This document shows positions 1 to 13,459 of a DNA stretch of 64,000 nt, piece by piece (positions within the stretch are counted from its first letter, which is position 1; every line of letters starts with the position of its first letter). The translations under genes were made by a program, and so were the position numbers. This DNA is from Parus major. Its lineage: Eukaryota; Chordata; Aves; Passeriformes; Paridae. The stretch is taken from NCBI RefSeq assembly GCF_001522545.3, contig NC_031778.1, positions 24,813,020 to 24,877,019 on the forward strand. The letters are read 5' to 3'. The notes below the pieces were generated by a model. It made no database searches and was not told the DNA's origin. It worked only from the letters and a program-made list of their open reading frames with translations.

Positions 1-3000
1 AAACTAATGTCTGAAAGGCCCTACTGTTTCTATGGATTTTCATTAAGGACACAAGGACCCAAACCAAAATAGTAATTTTCCAGCCCTATGGATTTTTGGG
101 CTGTATTAAGTTGCTCCTGTACAAAGATGAGACTAAGACCAACAATGAGACATCTCCCATCCTGCTGGCAATGCTGTATAGTTTAGCTGGCCATCACCCT
201 AATGCCAAACATACTTAAACCCAAGAGATACCTTCCCCATTTTTGGTATGTCCCAAACTACCTCTGCACACAGTACCCAGTGTTTCCATCCTACGTAACC
301 CACTGCTTTATACTCAAAACAGATGATTCCTCCAAGGGGACCCAAAGTCAGAGCTCAATATGTCACATTCAAACTATGACAGATCAAGTTACAACTGAAA
401 ACCAGATCCAGCTAGAAATAAAAAACAGAATGTCAACTACCTCTGTAAGCACCCCTCAGTCCCACTCCCCCTCCCTGAGGTGCCACAAGGCAAGGGCTGC
501 CTTGGCAATGCACTCAGCACAGCTCTCCCACAGCCCTCTGGCCATATCCCAACACCAGGGCCAAAGCCCTGAGGCAGCCTGACCCTCCAGCCTCAGCCCC
601 ACAATGGCAGCTATACCCACAGTGTAATTCCAGAATCTTACTTCTCCAAAGTCTCGTCACTTTGCTGTAAATCAGATTCTGGATGAAGCACAAAGCTCTC
701 TGCTGCCAGTGGCTGCAGCAGTGTTACACTGAAGCTTAGAAATGCCCAACCTCAAACTGCTCATCCTCATGTGGGCACAGCTACACCAGCCCTAGAGACC
801 AATGACACAACCCTGCTGAAAAATCTTCAGAAATGCAAGCATGAGTTCAAACTCTTTTTAGGAACAGTTCTAAAATGAGAAGCTTATATCAACAATGGAA
901 GCACAGGTATCAATCCCTTTTCTAAGTTTATGGCAAGACTATTTCTAAAAACAAATGTCTTCAAGTTATTAATTATTTCAATTGAAGTACAATTACTGCA
1001 TAGTAAAAATCACATAAAATAAAAACATCACAGAAGCAGCGCCATAACAGAACACTATCAGAAGTAATTCAGTTCTCATGGCAGGTGAATAACAAAAATC
1101 TTGCAAAGATAGTGGTATTTGTGTACCAGCAATGATCAGGAAGGGTCTGAGTTTAAAGTGCCTGTCACTCCTTTTCCCACTTTCAGCACTGTACCCTTAA
1201 TAAAAAAAAACAACTTTGTGGAAGTCTGGAATTTATCTTAAGATCTGTTACAGAAGTTACTTGATCAAAACTGATAGACACCATCCTCCTATGTTGGTAA
1301 CATCAACACTTTCCTAAGAAGCACTGCACACAACAAGTAATTACAGGAAGAGCAACACAATAGTTAAAGGACATTTGTGTAAAAGGACTTCACATTTGGA
1401 AAACAATTGCATCTGCAGATCAAGAGAGCACTTCTTTGCTGAAAGGAAGGCCAGGGCTCTTCTTTCTAATGCAGCTGTCAGGAGTATGTACAGCCCCTTC
1501 CTCAGAATGAGGCTGTAAATAGAAAATAATTTAAATTCCAAGACAAATTTACTTGTAGCATATAAAGCTGTGTTGCTACTGTTAGGTATAAAAAGTGGTT
1601 TATAACCACACAGCATGTATTCCATATAGTCTATTTTTATACCAATATTCTCTATGCTCTATATTTTTGTACTATTCTTAAGCATCTGAAAAGATATGGA
1701 AAAAATTTCCTTATTAAATTCTCATTTGTAGCCCCTACTGTTGAAATTGCTTTTGCACTACTTCATACAAGTAAGAGAACCTTTTCTACTCCATAGCTAT
1801 ACATTTTAAAAATAATTAATGGGTGTGTGTGTACCTAAACAGGAAAAGCAAATCCACAGAGGCAGCAGGAATGATGCCTCACATGCAGATCTGAACCAAT
1901 ATGACTGAGTTTCAGACTGTGGACGCATCTAGTTTAACCATAAGAAACAGTGAAAGGTTAGAGAATGCCTAAAAATGCCCTTCTGTTTGCAGAAACAACT
2001 GAGAAAACAGCTTACAGGAGCAGTAAAACCTAGCCTGCTGCTGCTGTGCCACAGCTGGAGCCCCACAAGTCCTCCTGACACTGCCCTAAGTGACTACAGA
2101 CACAGCCTGGACCAGAGCAGCAGGTTGCCTGTGTCTCCTCCATGGCAGATTGCCAGGTCTGAGGTCAAGACTCAGACCCAGTCCTTGGCAGATTGACACA
2201 GTGGAACCGAGAGCCAGACAGGACAGGAATGTCCCAGCTGCTGACCCAGAGAAAAAGCAACTACCTACCCTTCCACAGAAGATACTCCAGAATTTCTCTT
2301 CCTCCAACTCTGGTGAGAGAGATCAGGTATGCCCAAGGGTACATGGGCTGAATTTCATTCCCAGACTATGAAAGACAACTAACTTAGTACACTTAAACAT
2401 TCAAAGTGTATCTCAAGTGGCCAAAAATGCTTCCATGTCTCTATAAACAAGTCCTACAATACATACTGCATTTATGTCCTTTAAAAGTTCATGAATGCCA
2501 ATATTCACACCTTACTCCCATGCTCTGGTTTCTAAGAACAGTTTTCATGCAACGGAAAATTTGATCCAAATTTAAGGAAGGAGAACTTACTCAGTTCCCT
2601 GAATGCCCAAGACATCAAGCTGTCCCTTTAAAAGGGAAGCCTAGACCTCATCCCAAGTGTCAGCCAAAAGCTGCAAGTGTATCCTCCCACTGCCATTCAT
2701 AAGGACAGTATGCCAAATACAAACTTCACCCTTGAGAGCTCTGTTTGCTAGAAACCATGCCTGTGAAAGCTGGCAAATCATCAAGTGTACAGATAAATGC
2801 CTTTGGGTTCAAATAATGATACTGGCTTGGACTGGGTATCAGCCCAACACAGCAGCTGCTGCACAGATGCCTTTTTACCAGCTACTTCCTTTGAATGAAC
2901 TAGGAACATCCTTGTTCATGAACAAGTTTCAAACTACTGACCAACCTCAGTAATTGAGGGCAACAAGAAGAACAACACATGAAAAACAGCACCTTTTTCC

Positions 3001-3519
3001 CAAATAAAAAATTCATACCAGCTCAGATAGTCTTCTCTCAACCTCACTTACATGAGTGTAAAACATTCAAAAGGCCTAAGCACCTGTCTTTGAAGAACAT
3101 GAAAACAACAGGTCAGACAATCCATGCTCAATACCTCTAAGGAAAACCAAAGAATGGAAGCACATATTTATTACGCCAACAAGCATACATGGGTGACCTT
3201 TAGAGAAGCTCACTTCAGCCAAAATTCCTTCTGAGAACTGAGAATTGACAGGTCTCATACAGAAAGCCACAGGAGATGTGACCACATCATAAAATGAGTT
3301 GAGCTTTTAAAGCCACCTTGCATGACATTTTTGTTGGTAAGAGCTCAGCTCGTACAAAGCGAGGCCACCATTGGCAACTACTCTGTGCACGTGGCTCTCT
3401 GAGAGTTCAGTGGGAGTTGGGGTGGGTTCAGAGGAATGAATTTCCTTTCATTCATCAGGGCTCTCCCAGGGTCTCCTCCAAATGTGTTATGGGACACTTT
3501 AATCCATTGCTTGGGCAGT

Positions 3520-3737
3520 GGAGTAGACTATCTCTCAATACCTGCAGATGATCTGCAAGCACTCTGGACAGGAATAGAATTCAGGAAGATCTTGCCCAAC
3601 TGGAGCAATTGTCTGAAATAAAAAGGGTGCAATTCAATAAGGATAAGGGGGAAGCAGTAAGCTCTGGTAGCAAGAACCAGCTGCACAAGTACAAAACATG
3701 AGTAGCTGACTGCAATTCCACAGAAAAGAATCTAAAC
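3520..3737 (+). mobile_element. CR1 LINE fragment (ORF2 3' part) in TSC22D2 intron 1
   Basis: The stretch reading GCAGATGATCTGCAAG, CTCTGGACAGG, CTGGAGCAATTGTCTGAAAT, AATTCAATAAGG, AACCAGCTGCACAAGTAC and CCACAGAAAAGAATCT follows the CR1 ORF2 region just before the 3' UTR, in order and in sense orientation on the plus strand. It is diverged and frame-broken, so it is an old copy. Its start is uncertain and may extend toward 3400. It is antisense to TSC22D2. Confidence 0.8.
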
Positions 3738-6700
3738 AGAATTTAAAAAATTAAAGCCTTGCAAGGGTGTCAAGCCTCTACACAGGACATACAGAGAATA
3801 ACTGAAATCTTACTTTATTCAGCCTGAGCCCTTAGCTTCAATTTCATGGCCAGGTTTGGATACCAGCTCTCCAGAAGGATATACACCTACCTGTCCTCAT
3901 AACCCAGATCCTAGGAGTAAGGTCAATCGTGCAGTAACACTCCAATAGGATGGGGGAGTCAATAGCCATCTTCCAATTCCCATCCTGTGCACAGAGATAC
4001 AGGAGCTGGGCATTTTGCCCAAAAAAAGTGCTCTTCAGTCACACTTACCACAGGAAGCACACTAGTGGAACTTTGTGCATCTGCGTTACTGCTACAGAGC
4101 CAGAACTGAATCAAGCACTTGGAGAAAGAATTGATTCAAAGATGGCTTGAAGAGGGAATCAGCAAACAAACACATTCAGCCTTTTTTTAACATCAGAATT
4201 ACTACTGAACAGGTAAGAGACCCAATAGTAAGTGTGCAGTCTGAGCTCAAGAGAACTGTCACCATACACAGATGTGTTTGTGCACTAAAGGACAACAAAT
4301 GAATCCCTCCTTAGTGTCTGAAGCTTATAAAAGACTGGATGTACGTTTAGCCAGAAGTATTTCAAATCCAAGGTAGTTTTCAGTTCTGTGTCTCAGTGCT
4401 CCCCCAAAAAGGCTATTTACTGGGCTACTTTCTGTGACCTGCAATAGGGACTGATTACAGCTGGTCTCAAAATTACAGCACTTGGCAGGGGTCATCTGGG
4501 ATCTGGATGAGGGATTTGATGGTCACTTGATCACAGTTTATCAGGGAACTTGCAGCAGAGTTTATGGCATTTTGAGATGATGTTTACACTAGTAACAGAA
4601 TTCCTTCTCCATCCTTCTCTTTTAAAAAGATGTTTCACTTTATTTTTAGCACCTTCTATTTAAAGGATCTGCAGCTTTGAATCAGCTTTCTTTCATAAGA
4701 CTCAATTTACAGAACAGTAATTGGAACACAAAGCTTTGCAGAAGAAAACTGACAGGGACCAAATGTGGGAGAGTCAATGCAAAATTAAGGAAAATAACAT
4801 TTCAAGTTCTGAAGTGATGTGTTTAATTGCATGCTCTGTTCACACAGTCCCTTAAAGTCACTGTAGTTGCTATACATCCCCTAAAAGACCAGCAAGAATT
4901 CAAAGATTTAACACTCGGTTTTAGGTGCATTCTAGCTACAGATAAGAGGAAATGCTGGCTCAAAGACCAACCCACATGACAGTTTTTGAGACAGTGAATC
5001 TCAAACACCATAATGGATTTAAAGGGGTTTCACAGGCTACTACCAAACAAAAATATTGTAATAGTATAGAGAAAGCACTCTGCAGGGAACTGATCTTCAC
5101 TGGAAAAACCAAAAGCAGTAGCCCACACTTCTTCACCTCACTCTCAAAAGAAGATTTTGGCAACTAATTTCCTGCAGCAACTAGAAGTCTCTAAGGAGAA
5201 GGAAACACAGACAACTGTCTCAAATACACAGAGCATGAAGTCTGGCAGTGGTGTTTCGCTGATCACTTGCCTGCTCTGTTGAAATACTGGCACCAGCCTT
5301 CCCCTGCTCTAGGTGGGCTTGATTATTTAAAAACAAGAGTAATATTTTTCAACCTCTACCAATGCTATTACTTGTTTTACATAATTACATTATTTTAATA
5401 AATAATTAAAGAAATATTAAAAATGTTTCATTATTACCTGTACTGGGTAATAACCATATACTATTTCTGAAGGAGCTTTGCTGAAGGGTTCAAATAGTGA
5501 ATTCCAGTATGACTATTTAATACTAATCATAGTAAGAATATAACAATCTTCTAAGTATCTTCTTTTTCCTAGCTGCAGCTCAAAACTCTGGAATCCAGTT
5601 CTCTTGGGTCCCACAGATTGGTCCCCAAGCCTCAGGAACACTGCACACAACTGTAATCATAACAGCTTTATGGCTTCCAAGATCTAGTGATGAGCCTTTC
5701 CATGCTCAACAGGCTGTCTTCCACTTTCTGAAGCCAGGCCCGGCGCTCTTCTGTCCCAGCCAGGCACCCAATGCTCTCATGCTCCTCCTGTCCCAGACAG
5801 CACAGCCACAGATGCATTAATTAACACACCACCTGCTAATGAAGCACGGCTCTTCTGTGAAGGCTGCCAGGGCTGTCAGTCAGGCTGAACTTCAATTACA
5901 TCATCTTACAAACTGTGCAAGGACTAATCTAAGAGCTTCTGTTCTTAAACCAAAACGTGTACCAAGGATAAGGTTTCTTGTACCAATGATTTGTCCTCTC
6001 GCTGGATACAGTCAACCTTCAATTCTTGCAGGGAGTGTACAGAACAAAGTAGCTGACATGATCCACAGCTTGGCTTCCAGGCAAAATAGATCTACAGCAG
6101 ATCACATTTTCAGAGAGAAACTTTAACTACAAGCTGATAATATCAATGCAGAAAGTCTGCCTGATCTAGGGATTCTTAATTCTATCAACAAAAGACATAG
6201 AAAAACTCTGCAATATTATCCACATTTGAATGAACTGAGACATGAATGAGACAAGTTAAAAAAACCCAAACAAAGCCAAAAGCAAAGCGTTGTTGAATAT
6301 AACACCCATGGTCTCAACAGACACCTTGAACTCTACTTCACATGGGATGGAGCCCTTCAGCATCTACTGATACCTGCCAAAGAATATCACTATGCCATGA
6401 CACTCTCCTGCAAATGATCCTGTGCAAGAGCAAGCTCTGAGTGCTCCTACCCAGCAGACCCTGATACGTTGGTATGAAGGAGGAAGCAAAATAATAAATT
6501 CAGCATTTCTGAAATAAAAAGATCCACATTTTAAAGTATTGCATTATAGATCCAAAAATCTGTAAAATCCCTCAGAAGTGTTGACTTTTATACAACATGG
6601 CTGGTAAAGAAAAGGTATATATTTGTATGTATGAACATGTTATTGAAGATGATCAGGCTCCTGCTGCCTGTGATGCCCACAAAACCCGATTTTCTCATAA

Positions 6701-7587
6701 ACAGTGATGAAGGGAAAGCTGCCTGTGATTTCTGGTGAAAATGGCCTGGCACAGTGGAACAGCGCCAGGGTCTCTATAAATTGAATACTCATCCTCAAAT
6801 AAAACTGCACTAAAATGAGATTTATTTTTTTTTCTCCCATTAAGCTGAAGTGACAACACTTTCAGCTATTTCAGTCATCTATAAATACAACTGGCTCCTC
6901 TTTTTTTGACAACAAAATATTTCAGTATCTGTGGGGGAAAAAAAATGAGTGGATAAAACAGCTTCAAGCAGACTCAGACAAATCCCACCTGTCCTACTCA
7001 TGTGATAATGGTCAGGCATGCATCTATGAGCAAATGTTTCAAATTACACACTTAGCTTTAAAGAAAGATATTGGATCCTAAGCCATGTATGGCATGGTTA
7101 TTTACACAGTGTATTATAAATCTGTCTGCCTTCCCATACCATTTACAAAGCCTCTACCACTCAAGTTTCAGGCCAGCCTGTGCTGTCAGTGAGTGCTCAC
7201 CACCTGGTTCACAGAAAAAGTGTTTTTAAGAATGCATTTGTAGGGCTGGTCAAGGTATTTACAGGCCTTGCACCCACCAAAGATGGGTGCTATGCTCTAC
7301 ATAGGAGGCATTCCCAGGAGTTCTCATCTACACCCCCACAAAAATAGCCAAAGTAACTTGATGGAGAAGCAAGCAGGGCTTTTTAACCGTCATTTCTGAC
7401 CACCCCTTCCTCCACTGGATATTAAATCTACTTGAGATGGATGCAAAAGCCTCAGATCATTCACTGAAAGCAGTATCTCATCTCCTATCCAATCTACTCT
7501 TCTCCCCTGCAAGCTCACACACCTGCCACACTCATCCCATCCAGACAAACGGGTCAGGACTCTGCCCTCGCTGCAGAGGGGTGAATG

Positions 7588-7685
7588 CTATCCTGGGCTG
7601 CACAAGGCAAAGTTCAGCAGGTGGAGGGAGGGGATCCCTCCCCTCAGCACTGCTGAGGCCACACCTGCAGGGCTGTGCCCAGATT
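7588..7685 (+). mobile_element. CR1 LINE fragment in TSC22D2 intron 1
   Basis: ATCCTGGGCTGCACAAGGCA, then CAGGTGGAGGGAGGGGATCC and GCTGAGGCCACACCTGCAGG followed by GTGCCCAG, reproduces in order the CR1 segment near the ORF2 end. Orientation is plus, as for the CR1 fragment at 3520-3737. It is short and truncated at both ends. Confidence 0.75.
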
Positions 7686-10600
7686 GCCATTCCAGCTTGT
7701 AACCTTTAATGTGTACCAGACAAACCTGCCAGCTGTCAGTGCAACACAGCTCATACCTCTCCAGGGCACTAACTAATTAATATTTCTACCTTCTCTCTGC
7801 ACTGACAAAAACACTCAAGGCAAGCTGTCACAATCCAAATGCATCCTTCATAGTTTCCAAGGGAGAACAGTTATATGCACCCTTGGACTAATTTTGCTCT
7901 GCTTGACAAAGAAAATTAAGACAAGTATCCAGCTGTCCTTCTTGTGGCCAAGTAATTCACCTGCCCTGAGTAAAAATAGATTATCCCATAAGGCAAAGAC
8001 TTCCTGACATTTAATACACATTTGCATTTATGAAGTGTGAAGTTTAAAGATAGAATAATTTTCAAGAGGAATGAAACTACAACCTTACTCTGCACTTCAA
8101 GTGACCTCTTACGTCTGGAGAATCTTCGCAGGAGACAGTGGCTTTAGCTGTTACTATAAATACTTCTATCTTTATACTTTGTCAAATAGAGGAATAAAAG
8201 CAGACACCTGTGCCTGACAATCTAGATTTACTGAACAGAACCATCCAGATATACTTTAGCAGGAGGAGTCTCACAGACGTTTCTTAAGGAATCACTGCTG
8301 ACCCATAAAGCACAAACAAGTTTGCACTTCTCCTGAGCACCAGAAACTGCTAATTGCCAGCTTTAAAACAGGAAAATTAATATACAGCTTCAACATACAA
8401 CAGGCTGGTAATCAAATATCCAGTACAGTAACAGGGAGCAACTCCTCTTTACTATATTGTCACCTGAAGTCATAAAAATTATCAGCACCTCCTGTAAAAA
8501 TGCAGCCTCAGAGAACTTTCAGCCCTTCTGGAGTCTGAGAGCAGTTAAGTAGTCCTGCCTTCTCGAAACATCCAAATTACCCAGCTTTTAACAAGAAGTT
8601 TAAAATAGCTTCCATAAAACATATGCTGTTATTTCTGCCATACAGACAGCATTCAGAAATCAGCTATGGAACATTTGCACTCTTCTACAGGAGACAAGGG
8701 AAAAACAAACCCCCAGCAGCTGAGCAGAACACTCGGGAGTCTGAGGCACAGGGAACCTCTCCCGTCAGAGCTGGTCACTACAGTCTTTAAAACAAACTGA
8801 ACAGTATCACTGTAAATTTCTTTCAAATATTTACCCCATTGCCTCCTTTTAATAACTCACTCACCTGAAACACTTGTACCTCATTAATTTTAAGAATGCA
8901 CTGACTTAACAAAGTCATTTGAATGTTTAAACTAGGAACCCATACTGTCAAACAAGCAAACACAGCTCTGTTTAGCTATCTTGCACCACTCCAAAACTGA
9001 CTGCACAGCACAACAGGCTTTCCACCACCCAGAAACTCATGCAGTGCTGCAGTTACCTTTGGTAATTTTTGTTACAGAAAGTACAGCAAGCACTGAACAC
9101 AACTGGAGTTTCTCTGCATTAACCATCGTTTGCTGCCATGAGCTGCAGAGGTGACCCCAGAAGTCCCAGCTTAGTTTTTGAACTGTCCATCAGACTGAAG
9201 GCTCTCCAGGCTCTGGAGTGTCTGCCCAGGTTGCATTCTCACCTGCTTCCACACATATTGACAAACACAGGCATCAGGAGGAGAGCTGACAAGTCAGTAG
9301 CTGTAGGAGAGATCAAACCTCCACAAAGTTTATGAGCAAGGTGAAGAAAGGAATAACACTAAGTACTAATGCAATTCAAGTATCACGTATTTTCTGGTAT
9401 GTATTTGCAGAATACTTACTTTTTTCTTTAGGAGCACAATAAAATATGCATCTAGGGCAATACTTAAGTGATCCCATGCCCAGTTTTGTCCTTAAATGAT
9501 GAACATGGTCTCAAGAGCACAGTTCTCCCAGCAGTTAGTGCTCCACACAAATAGGTGATTTAGCTGAGCTCAGACACACGCTGCAGAGAGCCCTGCACTG
9601 TTGGGCTCTCAACAGCTCAGCTGCCATAGCTGCCAGTTCACAATTGCAGCCATTCATCAGTGTTCCTGGAATACAGCCGGAACAGTTCAAGCCGGTCAGT
9701 TATCTCTGGAAAATGATCTATACTCTGCTCCTTTTCCAACAGCCCTAGTAATATTTTGCCCCAGAAGCCTGCCAAACACGTAGGAGGTTTGAACAAGCTT
9801 TCTCAGTAACATTCTTATAACAGAAGCAACATATTTCTTTTCCCCCCAAGAGCCAAAATAAAGTTATTTAGCCAGATGAAATATTCTACTTGTCAATTAC
9901 AAATTTGTGTATACATGGGCATAAGGGTAAGAGGAGAACATGGCACAGACCAACATCAAAATCCTCTCAGGTGCTCTAACTGCCCTCCCTCCAAAATAAT
10001 TAGTACTAGTGCTGAACAAAAAAAGAAGAGTCAGAGCAATTCTGAGACCAAGTTCTAGTTGTGTTTTTACACAATTAGCATTTTTCATGCTCCCTCTTTG
10101 AGTCAGCAATACCCACATCTGCTAGTACCAGTACTAGTTCCTCCATCCTTCAATACTGCTGCAGTTTATTTTATTTGCAGCCACATTTAAAGGTGAAAAG
10201 AAAATAATACTGTGTTATGTTGTAAATATTTCATAATTTCACACAACAATTTTTCCCTTTTAAGAGCTTAGCAATTTGGACACATCAACTGAAATCCTGG
10301 CTTTGCTTCTTAAGGAAGGCATGACACACCACAGGGTTTTGTTTTTTTTTCATTCTTTTGGACTACTTATCCACCTGTTCTTCCCCCAAGACAAGACTTT
10401 CCAGTTAATTGATTTTTCACTATTCATCAGGTCAATGCAAGAAATCACATTTTTTTTAGACTACTCTTAAAAGTGTCTATGGGAACACAAAATTAAAAGT
10501 CTTTGGGCAATGGCTTGGAAGAAAGCAATCTATAAACATAGTTATCTTTATATATCAGGCTAGATCACCTCCACTCCTAATAACCTTAGATGTTGTTTGA

Positions 10601-13448
10601 TTTAAAACAAAGATAGGAGAAAAATACAAAAAAAATCTTTTTTCAGAAACACACTAACTGACCAACTTTTTACATCATGTTTATTGTACTGGTGACATGC
10701 TGCCTTCAAAGAATTTCCATCTTTACTATTTTACCTTTCAAACAGTTCCTCTTCAGAATGGTGAGTGCCTTTCCAGATAAATCCAGGGTATTGAGAACTA
10801 TACACTACTCCTTGATGAGTCACTGTTTTAGCAGATGACTACAGGAGAATGATCTAAACAAGCCTGTGAAGCTTCAAGTAGGTGCAAATATTGAAGTATA
10901 ACTGAAGGTGCCAGAAGAAACGTAGATACCTGCCTACGCACTGAGCCCCCTTTCTGGGAATGTTACACATTAATAGTAAGAAAAACAAAGAAAAAAAAAT
11001 GCTTTCCAGTGATTTATAGATTCTATGACCACCAAGTAACCTCTCTGAACTGAGCTGTGCAGTAACTTCCTGGACCTGCCAGCACAAACCATGACTCATG
11101 ACCTATCAGCTCCCTTTGTGCCTTAATAGCTTTATCGGTGTCAACCCCCAGCCTATTAATGACACTTGAAGGTCTTCATTAACTATTTCACGACTGATTC
11201 CAGTAGATAAGGCAGCTGGGCAAAGCCCATGGGAGTAGTGACACAATTTAAATGGCTGGGAAGAGAAAAAAAGCAGGAGCAATAATAGAACAGCAGACAA
11301 GCAGGAGACAGTCTTACAATAAAGCCTTCTCAGAGAGTAAAGCAAATAAAAACCAAGTGGTAAAACAGCCTTAACTAGCTGCTAGGTTTTCATTCTCACC
11401 TTTCTCTGAAGCCAGTGGAAGTCACGCTACTGCTTGAGGGGAGCAAAGAATAAACTTTGATCGACTGTCTCTGTATCCTATGTTATATATGAGGTCTAGG
11501 TCCATTTAAGGTGAGCTTTCAGAGCTTACCAGGAACACCTTCCCAGCTGGGAAAGGCTCCCACAGCACACATGTGCTCCTGGCTTTCCGACAGCCCAGCA
11601 CACGGCTCAGTTTTATCACCCAGTGCAGAACTGAGGAACGACACACAGGCACTCCTGCACTGATAACCAGACATTCGTCTCTCTACTGAACACTACAGCA
11701 TGGCCTGTCAAAAGGAGCACGCTGCATCCAGACCCCATTTCCTCTTCTTACTCACAGTTCTCCTGGCAAAGTGTCAAAGAGTCTCTTTAGAAATGAACAC
11801 CATGTAAAGCACCGTGGCAAGGTGGCAAGTTCAATGACTAAACTAGAAAACTAGCTTTAAAAATCACTGTTCTGGTAGGAGCACCAAGAGGTGACTCACT
11901 GGAGTGCCACACAAAGTTAGATGTTTTTCTCTATCTTTACACAGAAGTGATTCACTTGTCACTGATACTCATGTTCATTACCACAATTTATATTAAGTAT
12001 TAGAAGCTATGGAAAACAAATGCAAAATGCATTCCTTTCTTTCTGATTCCTGAATCAACAGACTGATTACCAGACAAAACATCTCAAAAAACACTGAGCT
12101 ATGAAGAGAACCCACCAGCTTGAAATCTAACCTTATTTGCACAAGGCAGTTTGTCAGCCAGGTTAGCAATTCTCTTAAGGTAGGCAAACTGCAAGTAAAT
12201 TTTAAACTTTTTCTTGTCAGTCCTTTACCAATTTAATCAGAACCAGCACAGGTTTCCAAACAACAGCTTCTCCTTGCAGAAAAGCACAGCAGTTACTTTC
12301 TTAGACACAGTGTCAGCACAGGCCAGCATTAAACCTGCAGTCTGAACTCTCCAAACATCCACTTTGAGGTGCTCTCTCCATCCACTGCACCCCAACCCCA
12401 CAGACACAGCTGCTTCACTAAAACATCCTCAAAGCAACACTGACTACATTATCTTAATGTCTGGTGCTGTCCCAAGGTGAGGAAGACTTGCAGAGAAATT
12501 CACCACAAGACCTGCTCATAATGGTCTAATGCCTGTTTTTAAAAATAAATAACACACATGCATTCCCTTCCTACAAACTGCAGTAATCCTGACAGTAAAT
12601 GTTTGGACTTAAATTCAGTGCTTAAACACTGCTTGAGTCTCCTTTCCCTCAAAGAAATCAATCAAATGGTTTTGGCCTTCAGAGCAGTCTGATGTGTCTA
12701 TGGGAACAGCAGCCACACACCCTCTCTCAGGCCCTCTTAGGAGTCTGCTCACACCACACCCCTCTGTTACAACTCATAGTTCCAAATTACTTCGCAATTA
12801 AAAAAAAAACACCTCACTGTAAGGGTGGGAAGGACACTTCCCACCGTGTCTGTTTTCTCAATACAAAGGATCATTCTCTGCAGAGCTTTCCCCGCATATG
12901 GATTTGCACATAAATCCACATCCAAGTGCAAGTGTCTCCTTACTAACTGACACTATAAAGTGTTAACTCCACAGCAGGATAGAAATCAAGAAACTCTGTT
13001 AAAAGCCCTGAGATAGCATCACACAGATTTAACACTACAATACAGTGTCATTTTAACCCTGCTGTCACTGAAGTGTTTTATAATGCATTCCGGAAAAAGG
13101 AGAGAGCAGCCCTTCTCACATCTTGAGCCACTGGCTACAGAAAGACAGCTTTCAGCCCTTGATTTTGAAGAGGTCATATTTTTGCATTGAACAGCTTTCA
13201 GGATACTTTGTACCCCATTTTGTGAGAAAGGTAGTTGCACTCACACCCTGCAGAAAACAAGCACAATTCACTACTGGCCTAAACACTTTGCTATGGTTTG
13301 CATTCTTAAAATAAAAATATAGTCCAGGCGAACCTCAGCATGACTTTCTGAAAATATTAATTTACAAAAAAAACCTTGGCAGTAACTTAAAAGTTGACAT
13401 TTTTCCCCCCGAAAAATACGCCTCTTTTTTATGGCATTATAAAATAAT

Positions 13449-13459
13449 TCATACCTGTC
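13449..13459 (-). other. TSC22D2: TSC22D2 exon 1 splice donor
   Basis: On the minus strand the exon ends ...GAAGACAG and the intron starts GTATGAATT. The last exon base is 13455. The frame continues past it for about 60 codons of unrelated sequence before a stop, which supports the junction. The codon phase (two bases of an Arg codon) agrees with the GDEDR exon end remembered for vertebrate TSC22D2. Confidence 0.9.

Larger units (their letters stand above)
1..13454 (-). other. TSC22D2: TSC22D2 intron 1 (partial)
   Basis: This is at least 13.4 kb of AT-rich non-coding sequence downstream of the exon 1 donor. I looked in the minus-strand frames for the short second exon and for the TSC-box/leucine-zipper exon and saw neither. 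The intron therefore probably continues past the left edge, in line with the long first intron of this gene in mammals. Two CR1 fragments (about 3520-3737 and 7588-7685) are antisense to the gene. The rest is unannotated sequence with short poly-A/T runs, for example at 1201-1210 and 6826-6836. A short first exon for a TSC-box-only isoform could be present without being recognisable by eye. Confidence 0.8.
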
